Source: Oscillatoriales cyanobacterium (lineage in GTDB: Bacteria; Cyanobacteriota; Cyanobacteriia; Cyanobacteriales; Laspinemataceae). Taken from it: 63,801 nt of DNA. Location of the stretch: NCBI GenBank assembly GCA_011390955.1, contig JAABRM010000042.1, forward strand, positions 1 to 63,801, read 5' to 3'. Under the pieces are notes generated by a model, which did not search any database, was not told where the DNA came from, and was given only the letters and a program-made list of their open reading frames with translations. Position numbers and translations under genes: made by a program. Below are positions 19,378 to 27,960 of the stretch, in pieces (position 1 is the stretch's first letter; the number at the start of each line of letters is the position of its first letter).

Positions 19378-19606
19378 CAGGAATGGGGGAGCGGGGGAGC
19401 AGAGGAGCCGCCAATCGAGCAGAGGAGCGGGGGAGCGGGGGAGCAGAGGAGCTTCAGGTGCAGAGGAGCAGAGGAGATAGTGAATAGTGAATAGTGAATA
19501 GTGATACCTATTTTCACTTTTCACTTGTACGGGCGAATGCGAGAACGCCCCTACGAATGCATCACTTTCCCCAACCAACAACCAACAACCAACAACAACC
19601 AACCAA
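19378..19606. repeat. Cluster of minisatellites between convergent genes
   Basis: Three arrays follow one another. First is an octamer-like GGGGGAGC/AGAGGAGC tract (about 19385-19470), then a TGAATAG heptamer (19478-19503), then an AACAACC heptamer (about 19568-19606). They fill the gap between the stops of the VanX-like gene and csaB. No gene lies here. Confidence 0.8.
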
Positions 19607-19612
19607 ACATCC

Positions 19613-20674
19613 CTAATTCAATAAAACCTCATGTAAAAGTTCCTGGTGCATTTTTGCCCGGTCAACGATGGATTTAATTTTTATATCCGAAAGTGCCTCG
19701 CCATTGGTGTAATGTTCCAGCCAACTTTGGCTAATCAGATGCGGATCTTCCGGCAAATTAGATAACTCCCACCCAGGGATATTTATTTCTTTCATTAATT
19801 GACTAACTTTGGGGTCATAACTGAGGGCAAAACAGCGACATTGTTCCGCAGCGGCCATAATCAAACTGTGATAGCGCATCCCGATCGCCATTTTTACCTC
19901 AAGTTCTGGTTGAAATAGACCTTTAATTTCTTGAGGGTCTTCTAGGGAGACTATAATACTTTTACCGGGCAATTGAGCATGAATTGATTCGGCAATTTCT
20001 TGGTCAAGAGACGCTTGAAAAGGCACCAAAATAATGCCGGTATTTGTGGCTGTTTGAAAATCAATTAAGGCGCGGGTTAAGGTGGCTAAACGGGCGGGGG
20101 TAAGCTGGGGGTGCGATCGCAAATTTACCGCCACACGAGGCGCCGGTAAATCGTTTGCGAGTTGGGGTAAAGGTTTGGCGGCTAATGCCCACACGGGATC
20201 CGGCGCAATGACCATCGGGGGAATTTGCCATTCTGATAATAACTGCGCTGACCCCATATCTCTAACACTCACCGCATCACAACCGGCAAAAGCTTGTCGG
20301 GCTAAATTCCGGATCGCCGGTCGATTTAAAGGCCCGACTCCTTGAGCCCAAGCAATAGTTTTCAGACCCATTTGCTGGGCTAATCCCATCAAGCCAATAT
20401 AATAGATGGGGCTGAGGGCGCTAGTGGCATCTTGAATTAAACTGCCACCGCCCCAAATAAAAGCATCGGATTTCCGCAATAGTTGAAACACATCAAAAGC
20501 AGACATCCGATTATAAGCAGCGACTTGGTAGCGATCGCGGGTCTGTTGGGGATTGCCACTCAGCACGCAAGGGGTACATTCTGAGGGCAACATTTGCAAC
20601 AACGATGCCATCAAAGCCTCATCTCCCGCATTGCCCTTACCGTAATATCCACAACAAACCACCCGCATTTTCAT
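19613..20674 (-). CDS. csaB: Polysaccharide pyruvyl transferase CsaB
   Basis: Transfers pyruvate from PEP to a cell-wall polysaccharide as a ketal. In Gram-positives this modification anchors SLH-domain proteins, and cyanobacterial homologues are thought to act on surface polysaccharides. The 353 residues show the family start YYGKGNAGDEALMASLL (residues 10-26), a conserved FIWGGGSLIQD (about 73-83), GVGPLNR, and the C-terminal GMRYHSLIMAA containing the Arg/His pair typical of pyruvyl transferases. The size is normal. Start codon 20672-20674 is clear. It is monocistronic on the minus strand, convergent with the VanX-like gene. Envelope role inferred from the family. Confidence 0.92.
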   Translation of the reverse strand: MKMRVVCCGYYGKGNAGDEALMASLLQMLPSECTPCVLSGNPQQTRDRYQVAAYNRMSAFDVFQLLRKSDAFIWGGGSLIQDATSALSPIYYIGLMGLAQQMGLKTIAWAQGVGPLNRPAIRNLARQAFAGCDAVSVRDMGSAQLLSEWQIPPMVIAPDPVWALAAKPLPQLANDLPAPRVAVNLRSHPQLTPARLATLTRALIDFQTATNTGIILVPFQASLDQEIAESIHAQLPGKSIIVSLEDPQEIKGLFQPELEVKMAIGMRYHSLIMAAAEQCRCFALSYDPKVSQLMKEINIPGWELSNLPEDPHLISQSWLEHYTNGEALSDIKIKSIVDRAKMHQELLHEVLLN

Positions 20675-20835
20675 TGCCTTAACTTTCCCCTACTGCATGA
20701 ATATTGAATAAAATTCCCATCAACACTCATATCATGTTGCTGGAACAAAAACTTTGTTTTTGGAAATCTTGATGAGCTTTTGCCAGATGGTATGATTAAT
20801 GGTTTAAATCCCACAAACCAAGAGTTAACGTTATC

Positions 20836-21138
20836 ATGCACGCTTTATCAATTCCTACTTGGATAATTCACGTTTCTAGTGTAATTGAATGGGTAGCCGC
20901 TATTTGGTTAATTTGGAGATATGGCGAATTAACCGGCGATCGCTACTGGTGGCCTTTATCTTTTGCCATGTTACCGGCTTTTGTCAGTGCCTTATGTGCC
21001 TGTACCTGGCATTATTTTGACAACCCCACATCTTTACAATGGCTAGTCACCTTACAAGCTTCGATGACCGTATTAGGTAACTGCACTCTCTGTGCCGCCG
21101 CCTGGTGGATATGGCGTTCAGTTCGCTTATCAGAATAA
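20836..21138 (+). CDS. DUF2499 (Ycf49-like) membrane protein
   Basis: A 100-residue integral membrane protein with three hydrophobic segments (about 6-27, 36-58 and 70-92). Its sequence (SIPTWIIHVSSVIEWV at the start, then a conserved CACTWHYFDN) is that of DUF2499, a family found in cyanobacteria and plastids and related to Ycf49. Function is not established. It is followed after 48 nt by a DUF3593 gene. These two families are normally adjacent in cyanobacteria, so they probably act together. ATG 20836 is preceded by AAGAG at suitable spacing. Confidence 0.88.
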   Translation: MHALSIPTWIIHVSSVIEWVAAIWLIWRYGELTGDRYWWPLSFAMLPAFVSALCACTWHYFDNPTSLQWLVTLQASMTVLGNCTLCAAAWWIWRSVRLSE

Positions 21139-21182
21139 CAACCAACAACCAACAACCAACAACCAACAACCAACAACCAACA
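21139..21182 (+). repeat. AACAACC heptanucleotide array inside a two-gene operon
   Basis: About six copies of a 7-nt unit (AACAACC phase) fill nearly the whole 48-nt spacer between the DUF2499 stop and the DUF3593 start. The second gene has no Shine-Dalgarno sequence, because the array occupies its place. Confidence 0.85.
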
Positions 21183-21186
21183 AATT

Positions 21187-21486
21187 ATGATTTCCAAAGA
21201 TACTTTATTTGCAGTTTCCCTGTTTCCTTACCTGGGTTTTCTCTGGTTTATCACGCGATCGGGCCAGATGCCGCGTTTAGCCTTAATTGGATTTTACGGC
21301 ACTTTGGTATTTGTAGCAGTCACAATTCCGGCGGGAATATATGCCAAAGTTGCTTACGGGGAAGCCTTAGCTAATATCGATTGGTTACATGGCAGTGCCG
21401 AAGTATTTCTGACCTTGGCAAATATTTTAATTGTCCTCGGATTTAGGCAAGCCGTAAAACGCCTGGAAAACTCAAATCAACCTTAA
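21187..21486 (+). CDS. DUF3593 membrane protein
   Basis: A 99-residue protein with three predicted membrane segments (about 7-24, 30-50 and 70-88), starting MISKDTLFAVSLFPYLGFLW. It matches DUF3593, a cyanobacterial/plastid family of unknown function, and forms an operon with the DUF2499 gene upstream. The segment WLHGSAEVFLTLAN is the most conserved-looking part. The operon ends in a good intrinsic terminator 19 nt after the stop. Translation may be coupled or leaderless-like, because the heptamer array replaces a ribosome binding site. Confidence 0.87.
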   Translation: MISKDTLFAVSLFPYLGFLWFITRSGQMPRLALIGFYGTLVFVAVTIPAGIYAKVAYGEALANIDWLHGSAEVFLTLANILIVLGFRQAVKRLENSNQP

Positions 21487-21504
21487 ACAACAACCTTAAA
21501 TAAC

Positions 21505-21537
21505 AAAAAAAGAGCGGCAACCAGTCGCTCTTTTTTA
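21505..21537 (+). terminator. Intrinsic terminator of the DUF2499-DUF3593 operon
   Basis: AAAAAAGAGCG pairs with CGCTCTTTTTT over a 9-nt loop, ending in a T-run. The A-run on the left could also let it work for the opposing LysM/M23 gene. Confidence 0.85.
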
Positions 21538-21615
21538 GGGGAAAATTCCCCCACTTAGTGGTAATAACTTAAGGTTCAACAACGAACAACGAAAAGCTTG
21601 CCAACAAGTAACATC

Positions 21616-21645
21616 CGTTCGCGCCTGCGGTGCGGAGAACTTTCG
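21616..21645. repeat. GTTCGCG...GCGGTGCGGA dispersed repeat
   Basis: A 30-nt unit (CGTTCGCGCCTGCGGTGCGG plus AGAACTTTCG) directly abuts the stop of the LysM/M23 gene. Close relatives lie inside two coding regions of this window, at 38920-38950 and 30893-30925. Confidence 0.7.
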
Positions 21646-24246
21646 TTATTCACGAGGTAAATAGGCCATAGGATTCACTGCACCTTGCCCTGCGGGATGA
21701 ATTTCAAAATGTAAGTGCGGGCCGGTACTAAATCCAGTGCTACCCATTTCGGCAACTTGTTCGCCCTGCTCCACCTCTTGCCCTTCCCGGACTAAATTCC
21801 GATGATTGTGGGCATAGAGAGTGAAACTGCCATCGGGATGAGCGATTTCCACCAGGTTGCCATAGCCACCATCGCTCCAAGCGGCGAATGTGACAACTCC
21901 GGCAGCCGCCGCGAAAATCGGTGTGCCAACAGGACCGGCAATGTCAATCCCATTGTGCATCCGTCCCCAACGCCAACCATACCCAGAGGTCAGAATGCCA
22001 TTCGCTGGCCAGATATAGCCATTGAAAATCGCCGGACTATTGGGCAAATAAGCTTCCGGACCGTTCAGAGGCGGTAACTGCGGGGAAACCATTTGTCCCG
22101 TAGTCGGTTGCAGCAGAGGTTGATAGGCAGCGGTTCCGGATGAACCAGTGGCCAGGAAATCAGGGCTGTTTGCCGCTTCATCACTGCTGGGTTTGGCGTT
22201 TTCTGGGAATGGAGTTCCAGGACGTTGCCGTTTTTTCGGCTTATTTTCTACCGAAGCTTGCAACACTTGGTTGAATGCTTCAGAAGATTGTGCTGAATAA
22301 GTATCTGTCGCTGCCTGAGAAGGATCGTTAGACAGACGATCGTCTTGAGACTGAAGGTTAGCCAGTTCGGGATCTTGATGATTCTGGCGCAGCCGTTCAA
22401 TATCGGATCTTAATCCCTGAACATAGCCATTGGCAGAGGTGGCGCTGACAGCATCTTGACGGGCTTGTGATACTTGAATTGACGCCACCGGAGATGCTCC
22501 ACCAACGGGTAAATCGGGAACTGTCACCATTAATTGACGGGAAAAATCTACCGCCGAATCAATGGGCAGTTCGGGATTCAACGACTGATATTGACCTTCT
22601 GATTTGTCTAGGGGATATTTTTCACGCAGTTTGATCAGATCGGACTTCAAACTATTGTTGACATAAGGGGTTTTTTCCTGAGATGCACTGGGTAATCCGC
22701 CCCGGTTATGGCCGTAATCTATGGCCACCGGAGTAGAATCTACCGGATTTAAATTTCCTTTGCTTCTGCGGGTTGGGGCTAAAGGATAAATGGCATCTGT
22801 ACCAAGGACAACCGGAGCAGAAACTTGATTGACAAAGGCTTCTTCGGTGAATTCACCAGTCTGGGGTTGTTCAAACTCGGACATTTCCAGAGCTTTGGCG
22901 TTTGAGCGATCGCTCAGGGGAATTTTGATTGTTTGGTTGGCTTGAATGAAGTGAGGATCGCCGATCTGGTTCGCGGCCATCAAGTCAGAAACGGATATAT
23001 TGTTTTTCTGAGCGATCCGATCCAAAGTTTCGCCCACACCTACTTGATAAATTCTAGAGGCTGATGACACAGGGGTGGGTGAAATCACCACCGTATTGGT
23101 TAAATCAGGGGACGCCACCACTGGTGACTCTGGATTTGCCTCTATTGGTAAAGGCGTTGCCGTGAATTGAAGTTCTACCGGCTTAACGGCGATCGGGCGA
23201 TTGTTGGAGATTTCCGAATTAATTTCCTGAGTCTCGCTGTTCGCGGAAAGACTTGGTTCAGAAACTTCAGCGACTTCTGCTTCCGTTGCTTCAACGGATG
23301 TTTCGGAAATCGATTCTTGGGGTGCGGTTGCGGAGCCTTGCGGATGCAATATCGCTTCAGTCTCCGAATTTGACAGGTCGGCACTGGGTAAGGGATTGCT
23401 AGATTCAATGCTGACTTGGGCAGGATCCAACCCAGGATTCAACCCTTCAGTTGTGCCTAGATTTGGGTAACTGTTGACAAATGGACTGGCTGGGTTCATC
23501 AAGCTTTCTTGATTTTCCGCGAAAGTGCTTTGATTCGCGGTATAGCTGGCTGAACCTGGAATCATGGTTCTGCTTGATGAGGTTGAATTCGCCAGATTTT
23601 CTTCGGTTTGACTTGACCACTGATTCACCGAGGGCAAGCTGACTTCTAAACTAGCGGTGTTGCTTTGGTTGCCAGAAAAGAAGTATTCTGGCTGACTTGA
23701 TGAAGCAGGCGTCACCACGAAGGAAGGTTGAGGTTCCCCGATATTTGTGGGAGTGGGTGTTCCTGGGTTTACCGAAGATAGATTTTCGGCGATCGCCTGT
23801 TGCTCTAATGTGGGAGCCACTTCGCCCAGGGAATCCTCAGAGGGAACCGAGCCAATTTCTCTCACATTTAGACCGATGGGTTGATTTTCGGCTTCTGAAA
23901 GCCTATCGGTGTTTTCTGGCAAGTCTTGAGCCAAAGAACCCTCTGAACCAGACTGTGATGTCTCGCTGTCATCTCGCGATAATGTATCCGCGATATCCAG
24001 GTCTGATGACAAATCAGTCTGTGGCGAATTGGGCAACCAATTTCCGCGATCGCTTGCCGGAATATGATTGGTGACAGCCGCTTCGCTTGGTTGAGGTACT
24101 AGCATATTTGACGCTCCCATTGAGATGGCCAATCCTAGCATGGCAGCAGAAGTACAAGCTTTGCTGCGGTTAACCTCTGTAAGCGCCTGTCTTGTTTGTC
24201 CGGCTACTGCATCACTACCGGCTGCACAGGAAGGAACAGGCTTCAT
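21646..24246 (-). CDS. LysM and M23 peptidase domain murein hydrolase
   Basis: An 866-residue envelope protein. A hydrophobic stretch near residues 32-57, ending PSEAAVTN, looks like a signal peptide. Residues 60-390 and 450-740 are low-complexity, Ser/Pro/Gln/Glu-rich linkers. A LysM domain (YQVGVGETLDRIAQKNNISV, about 395-445) binds peptidoglycan. The C-terminal M23 domain (about 750-866) carries HNGID and HLHFE zinc-binding motifs and a YAHN segment, so it should be an active endopeptidase or a NlpD/EnvC-like activator. ATG 24246 is preferred because GAGG lies five bases upstream. An in-frame TTG at 24270 with GGAGG upstream would add eight residues. The terminal repeat at 21616 abuts the stop. 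Confidence 0.9.
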   Translation of the reverse strand: MKPVPSCAAGSDAVAGQTRQALTEVNRSKACTSAAMLGLAISMGASNMLVPQPSEAAVTNHIPASDRGNWLPNSPQTDLSSDLDIADTLSRDDSETSQSGSEGSLAQDLPENTDRLSEAENQPIGLNVREIGSVPSEDSLGEVAPTLEQQAIAENLSSVNPGTPTPTNIGEPQPSFVVTPASSSQPEYFFSGNQSNTASLEVSLPSVNQWSSQTEENLANSTSSSRTMIPGSASYTANQSTFAENQESLMNPASPFVNSYPNLGTTEGLNPGLDPAQVSIESSNPLPSADLSNSETEAILHPQGSATAPQESISETSVEATEAEVAEVSEPSLSANSETQEINSEISNNRPIAVKPVELQFTATPLPIEANPESPVVASPDLTNTVVISPTPVSSASRIYQVGVGETLDRIAQKNNISVSDLMAANQIGDPHFIQANQTIKIPLSDRSNAKALEMSEFEQPQTGEFTEEAFVNQVSAPVVLGTDAIYPLAPTRRSKGNLNPVDSTPVAIDYGHNRGGLPSASQEKTPYVNNSLKSDLIKLREKYPLDKSEGQYQSLNPELPIDSAVDFSRQLMVTVPDLPVGGASPVASIQVSQARQDAVSATSANGYVQGLRSDIERLRQNHQDPELANLQSQDDRLSNDPSQAATDTYSAQSSEAFNQVLQASVENKPKKRQRPGTPFPENAKPSSDEAANSPDFLATGSSGTAAYQPLLQPTTGQMVSPQLPPLNGPEAYLPNSPAIFNGYIWPANGILTSGYGWRWGRMHNGIDIAGPVGTPIFAAAAGVVTFAAWSDGGYGNLVEIAHPDGSFTLYAHNHRNLVREGQEVEQGEQVAEMGSTGFSTGPHLHFEIHPAGQGAVNPMAYLPRE

Positions 24247-24928
24247 ATTGTCCTCAAATGCTCCTTTCAAAAAAAATACCTCCTAATCACCAGTAAAACG
24301 ACATCTTGAATCAATCAATGTACTACCAGTCGAATGATGCTTAACATCTTCAGCCAGAGACAAGGGTCGCTGACAGATTATATCCTTTGGTCAGATTACC
24401 GCGATTTTCTAATTTCGGCAAGCTGCGATATATGGAAAACATGGAAAACATCGTTAAAGTTTCACCATCGTTTTGTTCTTGGGTGTCTTTAACACCGGAT
24501 TTTAAGTGCCTCTGCCGAGGTCAACTTAATCATTTTTGTAGCATATTACCAAATAAAATGCAGGCGATCGCAGTAGCATTTCGCACACAATTGTGGTATT
24601 TGCTGACCTGATGGTGGGTCTGACCCCTCACCCCGATGGGCTGTAAATGCTTTGCAGGGCTGATAATAAAGTATTTCGGTCCATCGATCTCCTTCATCTA
24701 GTGTGGTTCATCCCCGGAAAAAATTTATTTTAATATTTGTGGGGATCGCTCAATTCTTGATAAGTTTTGCTTATCTTGTTTATCAGTGAATAGAGAATTT
24801 AAACGGCGATTTGCTGATAAGGTTAATTGCCTGAATTGAGCATACGTCAGCTTTTCTGGAGGGTTGACGGCCACAAAAATGGCCTTAAACATTGTGCAGA
24901 AATTAAAAAATTAAAAATTGCTAAAGAT
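24247..24928. other. Spacer upstream of the LysM/M23 gene
   Basis: About 680 nt. It holds the leader of the M23 gene (GGAGGT near 24280) and AT-rich DNA. A short open frame at 24387-24611 has no ribosome binding site and a composition unlike its neighbours, so I do not call it. Nothing else recognised up to the MITE at 24929. Confidence 0.4.
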
Positions 24929-25034
24929 GATATAGCACTTGTCATAGTTATGAAGTACAAAAAAACTTGTCATTCCCGCGAATGCGGGAATCCAGAAAAC
25001 CTCTGTACTTCATCCAGATAATAACCGCTATATC
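24929..25034. mobile_element. 106-bp MITE-like element with 31-bp imperfect terminal inverted repeats
   Basis: The left end reads GATATAGC...ATGAAGTACA (24929-24959). The right end is its partial inverse complement, TGTACTTCAT...GCTATATC (25004-25034). Outer and inner blocks match perfectly and the middle is diverged. The core contains ATTCCCGCGAATGCGGGAAT, an 8-bp-stem hairpin. TA lies at both ends, as in mariner/IS630-type MITEs. An open frame that reads through it is not a gene. Confidence 0.7.
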
Positions 25035-25162
25035 AAGAGGTTGAAGGTGACGCCGTGGGGCAAAATCCTCCCTGGTAAAGCGATCGCCCCTGGATAAAAA
25101 AGCATTCAGCAGAGATTTTCTGTCATCAAGTAATGACGAAAGCAACGATCCCGTAAATGTTC

Positions 25163-25197
25163 AAAACCCTCGGTCAGCGATCCCGACCGAGGGTTTT
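25163..25197 (-). terminator. Bidirectional intrinsic terminator after trmL
   Basis: AAAACCCTCGGTC (25163-25175) pairs perfectly with GACCGAGGGTTTT (25185-25197) over a 9-nt loop. It lies 15 nt downstream of the trmL stop. Confidence 0.85.
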
Positions 25198-25211
25198 CAT
25201 TAACATAGATT

Positions 25212-25670
25212 TCACTGCAAGCCTAATTGACGACGCGCTTCAAATAAACCAACCGCAACACTCACAGAAAGATTCAAACTTCTAACTCCGGGCTGTGTCA
25301 TGGAAATCGATAAAGTGGCATCGCAAGTAGCGAGGACTTCTGGGGACAAACCCTGGGTTTCGCTACCAAACAACAACCAGTCGTCGTGGTGAAACTCAAA
25401 TTGAATGTAATTGATTTGACCGCGAGTGCTGAAACCAAGCAACCGACCACCGCGCTGTTGATGGAATCGTTGAAACTCTTCTATAGTCGAATGATAGGTA
25501 AGCTTGACATAAGGCCAATAGTCTAAACCAGCACGTTTCAAATAGCGATCGCTAATTTCAAATCCCATTGGCCCAACTAAGTGTAACTCAGTTGCGGTGG
25601 CAGCACAGGTGCGGGCAATGTTACCCGTATTTGGGGGAATTTGCGGGTGAACTAAGACAATTTGCGGCAT
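25212..25670 (-). CDS. trmL: tRNA (cytidine/uridine-34-2'-O)-methyltransferase TrmL
   Basis: SPOUT-fold enzyme that 2'-O-methylates the wobble nucleotide of tRNA-Leu isoacceptors using SAM. The 152 residues include the family N-terminus (MPQIVLVHPQIPPNTGNIAR), LLFGSETQGL and the trefoil-knot SAM-binding end PGVRSLNLSVSVAVGLFEARR. ATG 25668-25670 is chosen because GAGGGA stands four bases upstream and the protein then aligns with TrmL from residue 1. An upstream extension to 25727 would add 19 unlikely residues. Size is typical. The gene is monocistronic with its own terminator. Confidence 0.95.
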   Translation of the reverse strand: MPQIVLVHPQIPPNTGNIARTCAATATELHLVGPMGFEISDRYLKRAGLDYWPYVKLTYHSTIEEFQRFHQQRGGRLLGFSTRGQINYIQFEFHHDDWLLFGSETQGLSPEVLATCDATLSISMTQPGVRSLNLSVSVAVGLFEARRQLGLQ

Positions 25671-26100
25671 TGAGTCCCTCAAAATTGCAGCAACAAACCA
25701 GCGGCCGATCCACAAAGACCCAACCACTGGGAATTTCTATCAGAATTGGACTATAGCAAAAACTGTGCTACCGCCCACCAAAAATAGATCCAAAAATAGA
25801 TCCAATCTGCGATCGCTCTTTGCAGATTTTTGGGGATCTCATCTGAGGCGGAGAGGCGAAATTGTCATGGGATGCTGACTTTTTGGGGTTCGCGGCGGAG
25901 CAATTTCCCAAGTTATATCCCAGACTTTTCCCTCATAATCACCCATAAATTTAGGTTTAGCCAGCAAATATCATGCTGGTAATCAAGTCAGTAAATTCAG
26001 TAAATTCAGTAAATTCAGTAAATTTTGCTCAACCCTGGAGCCATTAAGAAAAATTTATTTTGTTGTTGCCAATGACTATCATCAAAAACCACAGCAATTT
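25671..26100. other. Spacer with a 9-nt tandem repeat
   Basis: About 430 nt without a gene. GTAAATTCA is repeated four times in tandem at 25991-26024. The rest is AT-rich, with one GCGATCGC site, and is the probable promoter region of trmL. Nothing else recognised. Confidence 0.55.
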
Positions 26101-26397
26101 CTACAAATTCGGCACCTGAAAGACTAATGGCATAATTCCCCGACCCTGTTCAAAAAATGGATCGCATACCTCACTATAATCATTGCCAACACCCACAACG
26201 TGACCTTGTTCAATGGCCACAGTTTTGCCAGCATATTCATGGATCAGTTCATCCAAGTGATCGTTTAGCCACTTTTGTTCTTCTTGGATCAGCCGAGAAA
26301 ATTCTTGGGGAGAGATATTTTTTTCCAAAGATTCCTTCAAATCATCTGCTGCTTCTGGTTTCAGTCTGGAAAATTCTGGCGGAGATAATTGAGTCAT
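26101..26397 (-). CDS. DUF5678-like small protein
   Basis: A 98-residue soluble protein. The C-terminal half (EEQKWLNDHLDELIHEYAGK, then TVAIEQGHVVGVGNDYSEV) resembles DUF5678, a small family common in cyanobacteria and archaea, often next to aspartyl-protease-like genes. The N-terminal half carries two similar segments (PPEFSRLKPEA and SPQEFSRLIQEEQ), perhaps an internal duplication. No partner gene is adjacent. Role unknown. ATG 26395-26397 has AGGAGAATC upstream, a fair ribosome binding site. Confidence 0.65.
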   Translation of the reverse strand: MTQLSPPEFSRLKPEAADDLKESLEKNISPQEFSRLIQEEQKWLNDHLDELIHEYAGKTVAIEQGHVVGVGNDYSEVCDPFFEQGRGIMPLVFQVPNL

Positions 26398-26963
26398 TGC
26401 CGATTCTCCTGTGATTTTTCCTAAAAAATCGGATATTTTTTTGCCTATAGATATAGTAACACATATTTCTAACTCAAGCCAAAAAATATATAAAAATTTA
26501 TAAAATTAACCCTCGGTCTAATCATCCCTGGTGGTGAAACCAGTGAAATCAAGGAGCCGATTCTCTGTGGTCAAAGGATCCCAGGAATTTTTATTTTGCC
26601 GCTCTCCACTCCATAACGGGCTTTTTTCTCTTCTTATTTGGGTAATTTTTGTGATTTCAACCATTGAAATTTATCCCACTGGATCGTCTCCTTGTTTCCG
26701 CTCCCTGGGGACAAAACCCTAAACAGGGAATATTCTCAGCCGGTCATTAAAATTATCTAAAAGGCTGTATATCTGAAAAAAGCAAAATATAAAATATCAC
26801 CGATTCTATTTAGGCAATCAAACTTAATGATGATTTAAAATTAATTTTTAGCGGCTGATTTATTTATGCTAAGTAATTTTTGATGCTTCAGGGCTTCTAT
26901 TTGATATATTATTGATATATCTTGTTAATTTTTTTATCAAAATCCAATAAGTATCCCTCGTTT
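26398..26963. other. AT-rich spacer
   Basis: About 565 nt between two minus-strand genes. A 63-codon open frame at 26531-26722 lacks a ribosome binding site and is rejected. No repeats or hairpins stand out. It contains the promoter of the DUF5678-like gene and the 3' end of the pyruvate-kinase-like transcript. Confidence 0.4.
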
Positions 26964-27932
26964 TTAAATTTTAGTTTGAAAAAAATCCTGCAAAAACTCG
27001 GCCACTTTTTCAGGATATTGCCCGATCGCAGTTTCATCGGAAATTACCATGCCATCAAAACCAGCTTGTTTCAGGTCGTACAAATGTACCACTTCGCTTC
27101 TAGTTGGTTGCGGAAAATAGGTCATATACTCCAGCACTTGACCGGCGATAAATTTGGGTTTAGATAACTGCGGAAACTGGGCGACAAAGTTGGCTTGCAA
27201 TGCTCCCAAAACCTTTAAACCAGCCTGGGTTCCTAAATCACCGCGACAAAACCACAATTCATCAAAATATCGATCGATTTGCTGAATAAATTGCATGGAT
27301 TCAGGCCGTTCTATTTTAGCAATTAACCGGCGGTTTTGAGTCAATGGTCTGAGGTGTTCGGCTTCGGTGCCATCGAAAACAAATGAGCAAGCAAATTGTA
27401 CATATTCATACTGTAATCCTAACTCAATGGCAGCGCGATCGCGTTGTCCTACCTGTATAAAAGGCAAGGGATGATCCACTCGATTAATCCCTTTATAAGC
27501 ACTTAATTCCCCATTGATTAAAACATCAGCCTGCGCTTGCCTTTGACCCACTTGCGTAACTTTAATTTTGAGGCGATCGTCATTCAGGGAAAGGATATCC
27601 CCCACTTGCAAAACCTGAAATAGATCGGGATGTGGCACTGGCAAATAATCGGGAGATGCCGAAAATTCCCCAACAAATAAGCAAACAGTTGGCGGAATTT
27701 TTGCCTGGGATGGATACTGACCAATCCGCATTTTTGCCCCTTGTAAATCTAAAATCACCGGCCAGACTTTTCCCTGATTGTGAAAAATGCTCGAAAGCCG
27801 ATCCAACCATGTTTTTAATCCGTCTAAGCTGAGATGAGCCACATTCAGGCGAAAGCCATCAGCGGTTTGACAAAAATACTCAATGATGCTTTGAAGTTCA
27901 CTGGCAGGCCCCAAGGTAAAAACCCGTTTCAT
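26964..27932 (-). CDS. Pyruvate-kinase-like protein lacking the C-terminal domain
   Basis: A 322-residue relative of pyruvate kinase (bacterial enzymes are 470-590 residues). Recognisable barrel motifs are RLNVAH (28-33), DLQGAKMRIG (62-71, replacing DTKGPEIR), AKIERPES (205-212, with Lys206 and Glu208), CRGDLG (229-234, metal ligand Asp232), PTRSEV (276-281) and GMVISDETAIGQYP (294-307). A B-domain-like insertion lies at about 75-160. The block AGQVLEYM (263-270) has Gly where pyruvate kinases have the catalytic Thr of ATQMLESM. The allosteric C-domain is absent. It begins 28 nt after a histidine kinase gene (GGGAG ribosome binding site ten bases before ATG), so the two are probably cotranscribed. 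It could be a kinase on another acid, or a regulatory relic. Fold certain, activity doubtful. Confidence 0.8.
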   Translation of the reverse strand: MKRVFTLGPASELQSIIEYFCQTADGFRLNVAHLSLDGLKTWLDRLSSIFHNQGKVWPVILDLQGAKMRIGQYPSQAKIPPTVCLFVGEFSASPDYLPVPHPDLFQVLQVGDILSLNDDRLKIKVTQVGQRQAQADVLINGELSAYKGINRVDHPLPFIQVGQRDRAAIELGLQYEYVQFACSFVFDGTEAEHLRPLTQNRRLIAKIERPESMQFIQQIDRYFDELWFCRGDLGTQAGLKVLGALQANFVAQFPQLSKPKFIAGQVLEYMTYFPQPTRSEVVHLYDLKQAGFDGMVISDETAIGQYPEKVAEFLQDFFQTKI

Positions 27933-27960
27933 CGGTCAATTGCTCCCAAATCATTCTTAG

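Noticed and set aside
19378-19606. Possible CRISPR array
   Set aside because: Units are 7-8 nt and directly adjacent, with no 30-40-nt unique spacers and no cas genes anywhere in the window.
24827-25021. Small protein frame containing CHSRECGNPE
   Set aside because: The peptide is the translation of the MITE core palindrome at 24968-24991, a well-known false-gene signature of REP-like repeats.
26531-26722. 63-codon plus-strand frame
   Set aside because: No ribosome binding site, rare start context, no recognisable motif, and it lies between well-defined minus-strand genes.
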